This document shows positions 7,802 to 17,983 of a stretch of 64,000 bases of DNA, in pieces (position 1 is the stretch's first letter; every line of letters begins with the position of its first letter). The stretch comes from RPQJ01 sp963754535 (GTDB taxonomy: Bacteria > Pseudomonadota > Gammaproteobacteria > Steroidobacterales > Steroidobacteraceae): contig CAVWGG010000010.1 in the NCBI GenBank assembly GCA_963754535.1, positions 88,464-152,463 of the forward strand, given 5' to 3'. Made by a program: the position numbers and the translations under genes. The notes under the pieces were generated by a model that saw only the letters and a program-made list of their open reading frames with translations, made no database searches and had not been told where the DNA came from.

Positions 7802-9715
7802 TCACTCCGTCGCGAACAGCTTCTCGTTCCGCTTGATCTTCGCAGTGCGACGCAGCTCGGTCAGGTAGGCATCGAACTCGATCGCCGCGTTCTGGGATGC
7901 GAGGGCCTGCGCCTGCTCGGCGAGGTTGCCGCCAAACGAGGCTGGTGAGCCCGGGGTCGCCGCGGACACGACGAAAACGGCGGGATCGCCGCTCGCAAGC
8001 GTGGCCACGCCGGCACTCACCTTGCCCGCGCCTGCGGGACGCGGCGCCTGGAAGATCGCCTTCAGGAGCTCCGGCACCATCGGTGCGGCGCCCTCGGCGG
8101 TCGGGCCACGACGGCCAACGGACTGGGAGGCCGCCGGCGTCGAGCCCACGGACGCCGCAGCCGTCGCCAGCGACTCGCCCGCGTTGATGCGCTTTGCCAG
8201 CGCGGTCGCGGCCTCGGTGGCCGCAGCACGTGCCTTGTCTTCGCGCAGGCGGTTCACGATCTGCTCCTGCACCTGCGCCAGCGGCAACTGTGTGGACGGC
8301 TTGTGGTCGGTGACGCGGAGCACCACGACGCTGTCCTCGCCGATCGGCACCGGCTGGCTGTTCTGGCGTTCCTGCAGCACTTCGTTGCTGAAGGCTGCGT
8401 CGATGACCTTGCGGTCGTTGCCGAGCGCGCCGCCACCCTGGCGCGTGAAGCCCTCGACGGACTGGACCGTCATGCCGAGCTTCTTCGCGACGCTGTCGAG
8501 CTCGCTCAGCGAGGCAAAGGATTCATCCGCGAGCTGCTGCGACTTCTCGTAGAACAGCGTCTGCGCCTGCTCACGACGGAACTCCGGCTCGAGCTCGGCT
8601 CGAACTTCGTCGAAGTCGCGCACACGCGGCTCCTCGATGTCTTCGAGGCGAATGATGTGATAGCCGAACTGCGTCTTGACCAGTCCGCTGATCTCGCCCT
8701 TCTTCATGGCGAAGAGCGCCTCCGAGAACGGCTGCACGTACGCTTCCTTCGGCGCCCAGCCGAGGTCGCCACCGGCCGTTTTCGAACCCGGGTCATCCGA
8801 GTTTTCCTGCGCCAGCTTGGCGAAATCCTCGCCTGCCTTGGCGCGTGCCAGGATCGCCTCGGCCTTCTTCTTTGCCGCGGCGTCGTCGCTGCCCGCCTCG
8901 ATCAGGATGTGGGCAGCCTTGCGCCGTTCCGGCACGGCATTACGCTCGGCGGCCGTCTCTTCGTAATACTTTTTCAGCCCGTCTTCCGTCACCTGCACGC
9001 CTGCCGCGATGTCGGCGAGGTTGAGCTGCAGGTACTGCAGCGCCACAGTTTCCTGCGACATGAACTGCGACTTGTTCTTGTCGTAGTACGCGGTGATGTC
9101 GGCCGGCGTCACCTGCACCTGCGCCGCAAAGCTCGCGGCCGGCACGACGGCGTAGGCGACGTCCCGCGTTTCGCCCTGCAGTTCGACACGATGGCGCAGC
9201 TCGCCCGGCGTGACGAACGACGACAGCGCGATCGAATTACGCAACTGCGAAGTCTCGAGATCGCGGCGGAATTCCTGCTCGAACTCGGGTTCGGAGCGGC
9301 CCTGCTGGCGGAGCAGCATGGCGTAGCGGTCGCGCGAGAACTTGCCGTCGACCTGGAGCTCCGGGATCCTGGTGATCGACTCGGCGAGTTCGCGGTCGCT
9401 GACGCGGTAGCCGCTGTCGTGCGCACGCTGCACCAGCAGTTCGCGCGCGATGAATTCGTCGACGAGCTTGGCCTGCTCGGACTTAACGATTTCCGGCGGC
9501 AGTTCGTTGCGAAGCTGCGTCTGCAATTCGGTCTGGCGATCCTGCCAGGCCCTGCGCACCGCCTCCTGCGGGATGTCCTTGCCGTTCACGGTCGCGGCCG
9601 CCGACGTCGTGGCCGACTCGAACTGGACACCCCAGAAGATGAAGACCACGGCGATGGCGCCGAGGAACAGGATGGCGAACGGCCCGGAAATTCTTTCGCG
9701 AATCTTCTGCAGCAT
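7802..9715 (-). CDS. ppiD: Peptidyl-prolyl cis-trans isomerase D (periplasmic folding chaperone)
   Basis: Inner-membrane-anchored chaperone facing the periplasm at the Sec exit. 637 aa. The single N-terminal membrane anchor is FAILFLGAIAVVFIFWGVQF. A SurA_N-like region follows (VNGKDIPQEAVRRAWQDRQ). The parvulin domain lies around residues 260-360 (RRKAAHILIEAGSDDAAAKK, GGDLGWAPKEAYVQPFSEAL, TQFGYHIIRLEDI). Its place after hupB matches the E. coli order lon-hupB-ppiD, but here two tRNA genes and a terminator separate hupB from ppiD. Confidence 0.94.
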   Translation of the reverse strand: MLQKIRERISGPFAILFLGAIAVVFIFWGVQFESATTSAAATVNGKDIPQEAVRRAWQDRQTELQTQLRNELPPEIVKSEQAKLVDEFIARELLVQRAHDSGYRVSDRELAESITRIPELQVDGKFSRDRYAMLLRQQGRSEPEFEQEFRRDLETSQLRNSIALSSFVTPGELRHRVELQGETRDVAYAVVPAASFAAQVQVTPADITAYYDKNKSQFMSQETVALQYLQLNLADIAAGVQVTEDGLKKYYEETAAERNAVPERRKAAHILIEAGSDDAAAKKKAEAILARAKAGEDFAKLAQENSDDPGSKTAGGDLGWAPKEAYVQPFSEALFAMKKGEISGLVKTQFGYHIIRLEDIEEPRVRDFDEVRAELEPEFRREQAQTLFYEKSQQLADESFASLSELDSVAKKLGMTVQSVEGFTRQGGGALGNDRKVIDAAFSNEVLQERQNSQPVPIGEDSVVVLRVTDHKPSTQLPLAQVQEQIVNRLREDKARAAATEAATALAKRINAGESLATAAASVGSTPAASQSVGRRGPTAEGAAPMVPELLKAIFQAPRPAGAGKVSAGVATLASGDPAVFVVSAATPGSPASFGGNLAEQAQALASQNAAIEFDAYLTELRRTAKIKRNEKLFATE

Positions 9716-9786
9716 GGGGAGGGAGGTCGCTTTGTAGGATGGCGGATAGTAAGAGGCAGGCCCGCGGCCCGCCAGTTGTTAGTTAC

Positions 9787-9816
9787 CCAAAAACACAAAA
9801 GCCCGCGCGAGCGGGC
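9787..9816 (-). terminator. Rho-independent terminator after the tRNA genes
   Basis: GCCCGC-4 nt-GCGGGC stem at 9801-9816. On the minus strand it is followed by TTTTGTGTTTTT (9787-9800). It lies between the 3' end of tRNA-Asp and the ppiD start, so it should end transcripts from hupB/tRNA and separate ppiD from them. Confidence 0.8.
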
Positions 9817-9833
9817 TTTCGATATCCAGAAGC

Positions 9834-9910
9834 TGGCGGAGTGGACGGGACTCGAACCCGCGACCCCCGGCGTGACAGGCCGGTATTCTAACCAACTGAA
9901 CTACCACTCC
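9834..9910 (-). tRNA. tRNA-Asp (GTC)
   Basis: 77 nt including an encoded CCA. The acceptor GGAGTGG pairs with CCACTCC, the discriminator is G, the anticodon loop has GTC in CCTGTCACG, and the T arm is GGGTTCGAGTCCC. It closely follows E. coli tRNA-Asp. It lies 9 bp downstream of tRNA-Val on the same strand. Confidence 0.96.
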
Positions 9911-9919
9911 GCGATTTTC

Positions 9920-9995
9920 TGGTGGGTGCTGAGGGGATCGAACCCCCGACCTACGCCGTGTAAAGGCGCCGCTCTACCAGCTGAGCTAAGCACCC
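9920..9995 (-). tRNA. tRNA-Val (TAC)
   Basis: 76 nt including CCA. The acceptor GGGTGCT pairs with AGCACCC, the D arm is AGCTCAGCTGGTAGAGC, the anticodon loop CTTTACA gives TAC, and the T arm is GGGGGTTCGATCCCC. It starts 19 bp after the hupB stop, so hupB, tRNA-Val and tRNA-Asp may share a transcript. Confidence 0.96.
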
Positions 9996-10014
9996 GCACC
10001 TCACTGGTAGCCCA

Positions 10015-10287
10015 TTAGCTTACGGCATCCTTCAGGCCTTTTCCAGCCTTGAAGCCCGGGACCTTGCTGGCGGCGATCTGGATCGCCTCGCCGGTCCGGG
10101 GATTGCGGCCAGTGCGGGCAGCCCGCGTCTTGACAGCGAACGTGCCGAAACCCGACAGCGTCACCGCATCGCCCTTCTGCAGGGTGTCGGTGATCGCGCC
10201 CAGCACGGCCTCGACGGCGCGCGCGGCATCGGACTTCGCGAGCGACGTGCGCTCGGCAACTGCATCGATCAGGTCGTTCTTGTTCAT
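10015..10287 (-). CDS. hupB: DNA-binding protein HU-beta
   Basis: Nucleoid protein that bends and compacts DNA. 90 aa, the usual size. The start MNKNDLIDAVAERTSLAKSD, the GDAVTLSGFGTFAV segment and the DNA-binding beta-arm RTGRNPRTGEAIQIAASKVP with the intercalating Pro in RNP are all present. The gene follows lon by 27 bp on the same strand, as in E. coli. Confidence 0.96.
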   Translation of the reverse strand: MNKNDLIDAVAERTSLAKSDAARAVEAVLGAITDTLQKGDAVTLSGFGTFAVKTRAARTGRNPRTGEAIQIAASKVPGFKAGKGLKDAVS

Positions 10288-10314
10288 CGGTTGATGTTCC
10301 TCGTCGTAATTCGG

Positions 10315-12777
<2,463 letters not shown>

Positions 12778-12882
12778 GTGCGGGGGTCTCCGGACCGTCT
12801 GGCTCCCCCTGTCGCGTCAGCAACAGAAGGCGGGGGGAATTCTGTGGAAAATATTAGCTCGCCCTTGCGGCGTGCGGGGGAG

Positions 12883-12909
12883 ATTTGGGGCGGAATTGGT
12901 GAGAATCAA
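12883..12909 (-). promoter_or_regulatory. Possible sigma-32 (heat-shock) promoter of lon
   Basis: On the minus strand, TTGATT (12904-12909) is followed after 13 bp by CCCCAAAT (12883-12890), about 105 bp upstream of the lon ATG. The sigma-32 consensus is CTTGAAA with a 13-15 bp spacer and CCCCATnT, and lon is a classical heat-shock gene. The match is partial, so this is a tentative call. Confidence 0.4.
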
Positions 12910-12975
12910 CTGCTCTGACCCCTTTCCCGCTTGAGCAGGCAAGGGACAAGACGGCGCGCTTGCGATCAACCGGCT

Positions 12976-13009
12976 CGACTAACCCCCAACCCCTATCCCC
13001 TAACCCCTT
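12976..13009. repeat. Solitary telomere-like C-rich arm E4
   Basis: CGACT followed by TAACCCC/CAACCCC/TATCCCC units, ending 2 bp before the clpX stop codon. No matching G-rich arm is visible between here and lon. The boundary reads CTCGACT rather than TCCGACT. It is best seen as a decayed or half copy of the paired elements. Confidence 0.8.
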
Positions 13010-13011
13010 GC

Positions 13012-14316
13012 TTAGTGGTCCGACCCGGTGCGCCGCTCTTCGACGGCCGCAAGGCGCGGCTCTTCCTGGCCGTACACCAGGTACGGCTTGCTCTCGCCCT
13101 GGATCACGTCTTCGTCGATCACGACCTTCTGCACGTTCCGCATGCTCGGGAGGTCGTACATGATGTCGAGCAGCACGTTCTCGAGGATCGTGCGCAGGCC
13201 GCGGGCGCCCGTCTTGCGCTGCATCGCCTTGCGCGACACCGCGCGCAGCGACTCTTCGCGGAACTCGAGATCGACGCCTTCCATGTCGAAGAGCTTGCGG
13301 TACTGCTTGGTCAGCGCGTTCTTCGGCTCGGTGAGGATCTGCATCAGCGCAGACTCGTCGAGCTCGTCGAGCGTCGCGACGACCGGCAGGCGGCCGACGA
13401 ATTCCGGGATCAGGCCGAACTTGATCAGGTCTTCCGGCTCGACGTCGTGGAACAGGTCGCTGCCGTGCTGGCGCGCGCTCTGCTCGCGGACTTCCGCCTG
13501 GAAGCCGATGCCGCCCTTGTGGGTGCGGTTCATGATGATCTTTTCGAGGCCGGAGAACGCGCCGCCGCAGATGAACAGGATGTTGCCCGTGTCGACCTGC
13601 AGGAATTCCTGCTGCGGGTGCTTGCGGCCGCCCTGCGGCGGCACCGAGGCGATCGTGCCCTCGATCAGCTTGAGCAGCGCCTGCTGCACGCCCTCGCCCG
13701 AGACGTCACGCGTGATCGACGGGTTGTCCGACTTGCGCGAGATCTTGTCGATCTCGTCGATGTAGACGATGCCCGTCTGCGCCTTCTCGACGTCGTAGTC
13801 GCACTTCTGCAGCAGCTTCTGGATGATGTTCTCGACGTCCTCGCCCACGTAGCCCGCTTCGGTCAGCGTCGTGGCGTCGGCAATCGTGAACGGCACGTTC
13901 AGCAGGCGCGCGAGCGTCTCGGCCAGCAGCGTCTTGCCGGAGCCCGTCGGGCCGATCAGCAGGATGTTGCTCTTGGCGAGCTCGATGTCGTCGCGCGTGC
14001 GCTCGCCCGTCTTGTTCTGCAACCGCTTGTAGTGGTTGTAGACCGCAACGGACAGCACCTTCTTGGCCCGCTCCTGGCCAATGACGTACTCGTCGAGGAC
14101 CTTCTTGATTTCCTGCGGCTTCGGCAGCTTCTCGCGGGTCTTCTCGGCTTTTTCCTCGAGTTCCTCGCGGATGATGTCGTTGCAGAGTTCAACGCATTCG
14201 TCGCAGACGAACACCGACGGACCGGCGATCAGTTTGCGGACTTCATGCTGGCTCTTGCCGCAGAAGGAGCAGTAGAGAAGCTTGCCGTCGTCGTGCTTGG
14301 AGCGATCGTCCGCCAT
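13012..14316 (-). CDS. clpX: ATP-dependent Clp protease ATP-binding subunit ClpX
   Basis: AAA+ unfoldase that feeds ssrA-tagged and other substrates to ClpP. 434 aa. The N-terminal zinc-binding domain has CSFCGKSQHEVRKL and VFVCDECVELC (Cys4). Walker A is LLIGPTGSGKTLLAETLA and Walker B is IVYIDEIDKISR. The RKHPQQEFLQVDT block and the IGF-type ClpP-docking loop region (HKGGIGFQAEV) are present. It lies downstream of clpP with a 118-bp gap, so it may have its own promoter. A small inverted repeat (TTGATGG-6 nt-CCATCAA, 14354-14373) sits in that gap. Confidence 0.96.
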   Translation of the reverse strand: MADDRSKHDDGKLLYCSFCGKSQHEVRKLIAGPSVFVCDECVELCNDIIREELEEKAEKTREKLPKPQEIKKVLDEYVIGQERAKKVLSVAVYNHYKRLQNKTGERTRDDIELAKSNILLIGPTGSGKTLLAETLARLLNVPFTIADATTLTEAGYVGEDVENIIQKLLQKCDYDVEKAQTGIVYIDEIDKISRKSDNPSITRDVSGEGVQQALLKLIEGTIASVPPQGGRKHPQQEFLQVDTGNILFICGGAFSGLEKIIMNRTHKGGIGFQAEVREQSARQHGSDLFHDVEPEDLIKFGLIPEFVGRLPVVATLDELDESALMQILTEPKNALTKQYRKLFDMEGVDLEFREESLRAVSRKAMQRKTGARGLRTILENVLLDIMYDLPSMRNVQKVVIDEDVIQGESKPYLVYGQEEPRLAAVEERRTGSDH

Positions 14317-14434
14317 GTACCTAGAACCCGTGGTCCGGAGGCCTGAATCGGCCTTGATGGCTTATACCATCAAAGCCCCCTGCTCGCCAAAATGCCAGTC
14401 GCTACAGTGACTTAAGCGTCACCGCGCATGGCGG

Positions 14435-15067
14435 TCACGTGCGCGTCGCCGTGCCCGCTTCGCCCCGCTCGTGCAACACCGCGTCGATCAGGCCGTAGGC
14501 AGTGGCCTGTTCGCCGGTCATGAAATTGTCGCGATCCGTGTCGGCCTTGATCCGGTCGATCGTCTGGCCCGTGTGCTTGGCCAGGATCGAGTTCAGCCGG
14601 TGACGGGCGTCGAGGATCTCGCGCGCGTGGATCTCGATGTCGGTCGCCTGGCCCTGGAAGCCGCCCAGGGGCTGGTGAATCATGACGCGCGAATGCGGCA
14701 GGCAGAAACGCTTGCCCTTGGCGCCGCCCGCGAGCAGCACCGCGCCCATGCTGGCCGCCTGGCCCACGCAGATCGTGCTGACGTCCGGCTTGATGAACTG
14801 CATCGTGTCGTAGATCGCGAGGCCGGCGCTGACCGAGCCACCCGGCGAGTTGATGTAGATCGCGATGTCCTTCTCGGGATTCTCCGACTCGAGGAACAGC
14901 AGCTGCGCCACCACGAGGTTGGCCATGTAGTCCTCGACCGGACCGACCAGGAAGATCACCCGTTCCTTCAGCAGGCGCGAGTAGATGTCGTAGGCACGCT
15001 CGCCGCGGGCCGTCTGCTCGACGACCATCGGGACGAGATTCAATGCGGTGGGTTCGATCATGGGCAT
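14435..15067 (-). CDS. clpP: ATP-dependent Clp protease proteolytic subunit
   Basis: Barrel-forming serine protease working with ClpX. 210 aa. The catalytic triad is Ser106 in CVGQAASMGAVLL, His131 in SRVMIHQPLGG and Asp180 in DTDRDNFM. The ERVIFLVGPVEDYMANLVVAQLLFLE and INSPGGSVSAGLAIYDT blocks are canonical (segments quoted separately). The start lies 5 bp after the tig stop, so tig and clpP are cotranscribed. Confidence 0.96.
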   Translation of the reverse strand: MPMIEPTALNLVPMVVEQTARGERAYDIYSRLLKERVIFLVGPVEDYMANLVVAQLLFLESENPEKDIAIYINSPGGSVSAGLAIYDTMQFIKPDVSTICVGQAASMGAVLLAGGAKGKRFCLPHSRVMIHQPLGGFQGQATDIEIHAREILDARHRLNSILAKHTGQTIDRIKADTDRDNFMTGEQATAYGLIDAVLHERGEAGTATRT

Positions 15068-15072
15068 TTGGC

Positions 15073-16377
15073 TCAGGCTCCGAAGTTCATCAATTCCTTG
15101 AACGTGGACGGCTGGTCGGTGACCTTGGCCCGCTCGATCAGATAATCGACTACCTGATCCTCCAACACCATGCCTTCGACCTGGCGCATTGCATCAGGGT
15201 TCTGGCGGTAAGCCTTGAGGATTGCATCCGGATCGGGATAGGTCGCCGCCAGCTCGCCGAGGCGCGCTTCGACGCGCGCGCGGTCGAGCTTGATCTCGCG
15301 GGTCTTGACCAGTTCGTTGACGAGCATGCCGAGCGCCACGCGGCGGCGTGCCGGCTCGACGAACGGCTCGGCCGGCGGGACCTGCGAAGCGTCCTTCGCG
15401 CCCATGCGGCGGGCCGTGTCGATCTGCATGTCGCGCACCTGCTGCTCGATGAGCGCATTCGGCACGTCGACCGGATTGGCTTCAAGGAAACGGTCGAACA
15501 CCTGCTGTTTCAGGCGCGAGCGCACGTTGTCGGCGAGTTCGCGGCGCATGTTGTCGGCAACCTCGGCCAGCAACTGCTCGAGGCCGCCTTCGGTGACGCC
15601 GTATTCACGGCAGAAGGCGTCGTCGAGCGGGGGCAGCAGCTTTTCCTCGACCTTCTTCACGTGCACCGAGAACTCGGCCGTCCGGCCGGCGAGGTCCTTG
15701 TTGTGGTACTCGTCCGGGTAGCGCACGGCAATCTGCTTCTTCTCGTCGGCCTTCACGCCGAGGATGCCGGTCTCGAAATCCTTGAGCATGCGGCCCGCGC
15801 CGAGGATCACGGCGATGTCCTCGCCCTTGCTGCCCTCGAACGCCTTGCCGTCGATCGCGCCCTCGAAATCCATCGTGACGCGGTCGCCTTCGCGGCTTTC
15901 GCGGTCGACCACCTCGAAACTCGGGCGCTGCTCGCGCAGGTTCTGGACCATCGCTTCGATGTCGGACTCGCTCACTTCCGCGACGGGACGGTTGACGGCC
16001 AGACCGTCCACTTCATTGAGGGCGATTTCCGGAAACACCTCGAACACCGCGCGGTACTTGAGGTCCTCGCCCGGGCTGCTCGAAATCGGCTCGATGCGGG
16101 GGCCGGCCGCCGGCATGAGCTTGGCTTCGGTCACGGCGCGCGAGAAGCTCTGCTGCACGAGGTCCGACAGCACTTCCTGGCGAACCTGCTCGCCAAATTG
16201 CTGGCGGATGACCTTGATCGGGGCCTTGCCGGGGCGGAAGCCCTTGAGCTTCGCGGTGCGGCTCACGCGCTTGAGGCGCTCGGCGATGGCTTCCTCGATC
16301 TGCTCCTTCGGGACGCTCACTTCCATTCGGCGCTCGAGGCTGCCGGTCGACTGCACGTTGACTTGCATAGGGGTCAT
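15073..16377 (-). CDS. tig: Trigger factor (ribosome-associated chaperone and prolyl isomerase)
   Basis: Binds ribosomal protein L23 at the exit tunnel and holds nascent chains. 434 aa, the normal size. The N-terminal ribosome-binding signature GFRPGKAPIKVI is present. The FKBP-type domain is around residues 160-245 (GDRVTMDFEGAIDGKAFEG, GRMLKDFETGILGVKA). The long helical C-terminal domain follows (DNMRRELADNVRSRLKQQVF). It heads the tig-clpP-clpX-lon-hupB series. A strong hairpin lies in its leader at 16405-16421 and a telomere-like element lies 73 bp upstream of the start. Confidence 0.95.
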   Translation of the reverse strand: MTPMQVNVQSTGSLERRMEVSVPKEQIEEAIAERLKRVSRTAKLKGFRPGKAPIKVIRQQFGEQVRQEVLSDLVQQSFSRAVTEAKLMPAAGPRIEPISSSPGEDLKYRAVFEVFPEIALNEVDGLAVNRPVAEVSESDIEAMVQNLREQRPSFEVVDRESREGDRVTMDFEGAIDGKAFEGSKGEDIAVILGAGRMLKDFETGILGVKADEKKQIAVRYPDEYHNKDLAGRTAEFSVHVKKVEEKLLPPLDDAFCREYGVTEGGLEQLLAEVADNMRRELADNVRSRLKQQVFDRFLEANPVDVPNALIEQQVRDMQIDTARRMGAKDASQVPPAEPFVEPARRRVALGMLVNELVKTREIKLDRARVEARLGELAATYPDPDAILKAYRQNPDAMRQVEGMVLEDQVVDYLIERAKVTDQPSTFKELMNFGA

Positions 16378-16404
16378 CGATCCTCAAAAGGGGCTTTCTT
16401 GCAC

Positions 16405-16421
16405 CCGGGCGGTCCGCCCGG
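16405..16421 (-). other. Perfect GC hairpin in the tig leader
   Basis: CCGGGCGG and CCGCCCGG are perfect reverse complements around one central base, 28-44 bp upstream of the tig ATG. A weaker outer pairing (GGCTTT/AAAGCC) extends it. There is no U-tract, so it is not an ordinary terminator. It could be a leader structure affecting tig expression. Confidence 0.5.
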
Positions 16422-16449
16422 AAAAGCCGCGTATTCTGCCACGGAAGAA

Positions 16450-16550
16450 GGGGTTAGGGGTTAGGGGATAGGGGTTAGTCGGAGGTGCGGCAGTCGCGTC
16501 CGGTTTTACCGCGCCTCCGACTAGCCCCTAACCCCTATCCCCTAACCCCT
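16450..16550. repeat. Telomere-like inverted repeat element E5
   Basis: The left arm 16450-16483 is GGGGTTA/GGGGATA units ending TTAGTCGGA. The right arm 16516-16550 starts TCCGACT and continues with AGCCCCT, AACCCCT and ATCCCCT units. The spacer is 32 bp. It sits between tig and tRNA-Leu, ending 6 bp from the tRNA 3' end. The first spacer bases (GGTGC) are the same as in E1. Confidence 0.9.
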
Positions 16551-16555
16551 GGTAT

Positions 16556-16640
16556 TGGTGCGAAAGGAGGGACTCGAACCCTCACGGGGTTACCCGCTGG
16601 AACCTAAATCCAGTGCGTCTACCAATTCCGCCACTTTCGC
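16556..16640 (-). tRNA. tRNA-Leu (TAG)
   Basis: 85 nt with encoded CCA. The acceptor GCGAAAG pairs with CTTTCGC and the discriminator is A. The anticodon loop TTTAGGT, flanked by CTGGA/TCCAG, gives TAG. A variable arm of the class II type and the T arm GGGTTCGAGTCCC are present. The gene is enclosed on both sides by telomere-like elements (16450-16550 and 16679-16863). Confidence 0.95.
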
Positions 16641-16678
16641 AGGTCGCCCACTCGAACAGCAGCGATTCTAGCTGAGAA

Positions 16679-16863
16679 GGGGTTAGGGGTTAGGGGTTAG
16701 GGGTTAGGGGATAGTCGGAGCCGGAGGCGCGTTTTGGGCATTTAAGGCTGGCATCCAACTCGGAATACACACTCGAAATTGAATTAGGTTGTCTTTTGGC
16801 AGTCCTAACACGACTGTTCCCGCCAACGGGGCCCTTCCGACTAACCCCTAACCCCTATCCCCT
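16679..16863. repeat. Telomere-like inverted repeat element E6
   Basis: The left arm 16679-16719 has four GGGGTTA units and one GGGGATA unit ending AGTCGGA, the longest array here. The right arm 16836-16863 starts TCCGACT. The 116-bp spacer (16720-16835) is more AT-rich than the surroundings and I see no gene in it. The right arm ends 4 bp before the TTG start of the next gene. Confidence 0.9.
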
Positions 16864-16867
16864 CATC

Positions 16868-17980
16868 TTGGATTCCCTCACCCACATCGTCCTCGGCGCT
16901 GCCGTCGGCACCGCCGTTCTCGGCCGCAAGGCCGGGCTGCGGGCTGCCCTCGTCGGGGCGGCCTGCAACACCCTGCCCGACCTGGACGTGCTCATTCCGC
17001 ACGGAAACCCGGTCCGGGACTTCACCTTTCATCGCGCCGAGACCCATGCGCTCTTCTGGCTGACGCTGGCGGCACCCGCCATCGCCTGGCTGGTCGCCCG
17101 GCTGAACCGAGGGCTCGACGCGTCGTACCGCGACTGGTTACTGCTCGTCTGGCTGTCGCTGATCACGCACCCGCTGCTCGACGCCTTCACGGTATACGGC
17201 ACGCAACTGCTGCTGCCGTTCTCGGATTACCCCGTCGGGCTCGGCAGCGTCTTCATCATCGACCCCCTGGTCACGATGCCGATGATCGTCGGCCTGCTGG
17301 CGTGGTTGCGGTTGCGGCAGAAGGCACCTGACCACGGGATGCGCTGGAATCGCACCGGACTCGCCGCGAGCACGCTCTACCTGGGCTGGACGGTCGCGGC
17401 GCAGGCGCACGTCGCCGGCGACGTGCAGCGTGCGATCGCAGCAACTCCAATGGAAAACAAGCGCGTGCTGGTCACCCCCGCCCCGCTCAACAGCCTGCTG
17501 TGGCGCGTGGTCGTGATGGATGACGACGCGTATCACGAAGGCTTTCGTTCACTCTTCGACGCGAGCGAGCGCATTCCCCTCGCGCGGCACGCGAGCGACC
17601 CGGCGCTGCTCGATTCACTGCACGACGACTGGACCGTGCGGCGGCTCGCGTGGTTCTCCAAGGGCTTCTACTCGGTGCGACTGGCGAACGCCGATCTGCG
17701 TATCGCCGATGGCGCGCCGGGCACGGTCAGCCAGTTGCTCGGAGCGGTGACGACGGCACAGGCGGCACCTGTCGACAGCAATGGCTCCGCGCAACCCGTC
17801 GTCATGACGGACCTGCGCATGGGGCAGACGCCGTGGTTCGTGTTCTCGTTTGTCGTCGCCGAACACGATGAGCAAGGCATCACGGCCGTGCCGAACCGTC
17901 AGGTCCCGACCGAGCGCCCTCCGGTCGCGGCACTGCCCTGGCTGTGGCGCAGGATCTGGGACGAGAACGCGACGTACTGA
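16868..17980 (+). CDS. YdjM-like membrane-bound metal-dependent hydrolase family protein
   Basis: Predicted inner-membrane protein of about 370 aa, PF04307-like (YdjM/YfhO-type metal-dependent hydrolase family). The N-terminus DSLTHIVLGAAVGTAVLG, then LPDLDVLI, FHRAETHALF and SLITHPLLDAFTVYG, holds the conserved His/Asp set. Several hydrophobic segments follow, with a soluble C-terminal half. The real start is taken as TTG 16868, because upstream codons would translate the repeat itself (LTPNPYPL). No Shine-Dalgarno is visible; the leader is the C-rich repeat arm. The molecular role is unknown. Confidence 0.75.
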   Translation: MDSLTHIVLGAAVGTAVLGRKAGLRAALVGAACNTLPDLDVLIPHGNPVRDFTFHRAETHALFWLTLAAPAIAWLVARLNRGLDASYRDWLLLVWLSLITHPLLDAFTVYGTQLLLPFSDYPVGLGSVFIIDPLVTMPMIVGLLAWLRLRQKAPDHGMRWNRTGLAASTLYLGWTVAAQAHVAGDVQRAIAATPMENKRVLVTPAPLNSLLWRVVVMDDDAYHEGFRSLFDASERIPLARHASDPALLDSLHDDWTVRRLAWFSKGFYSVRLANADLRIADGAPGTVSQLLGAVTTAQAAPVDSNGSAQPVVMTDLRMGQTPWFVFSFVVAEHDEQGITAVPNRQVPTERPPVAALPWLWRRIWDENATY

Positions 17981-17983
17981 AAC

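Noticed and set aside
9716..9800. Promoter for ppiD inside the terminator region
   Set aside because: I could not find a convincing -35/-10 pair in this 85-bp gap.
16796..16867. Longer N-terminus of the YdjM-like protein
   Set aside because: The upstream codons translate the C-rich repeat (Leu-Thr-Pro-Asn-Pro-Tyr-Pro-Leu), and the family start motif DSLTHIVLG begins right at TTG 16868.
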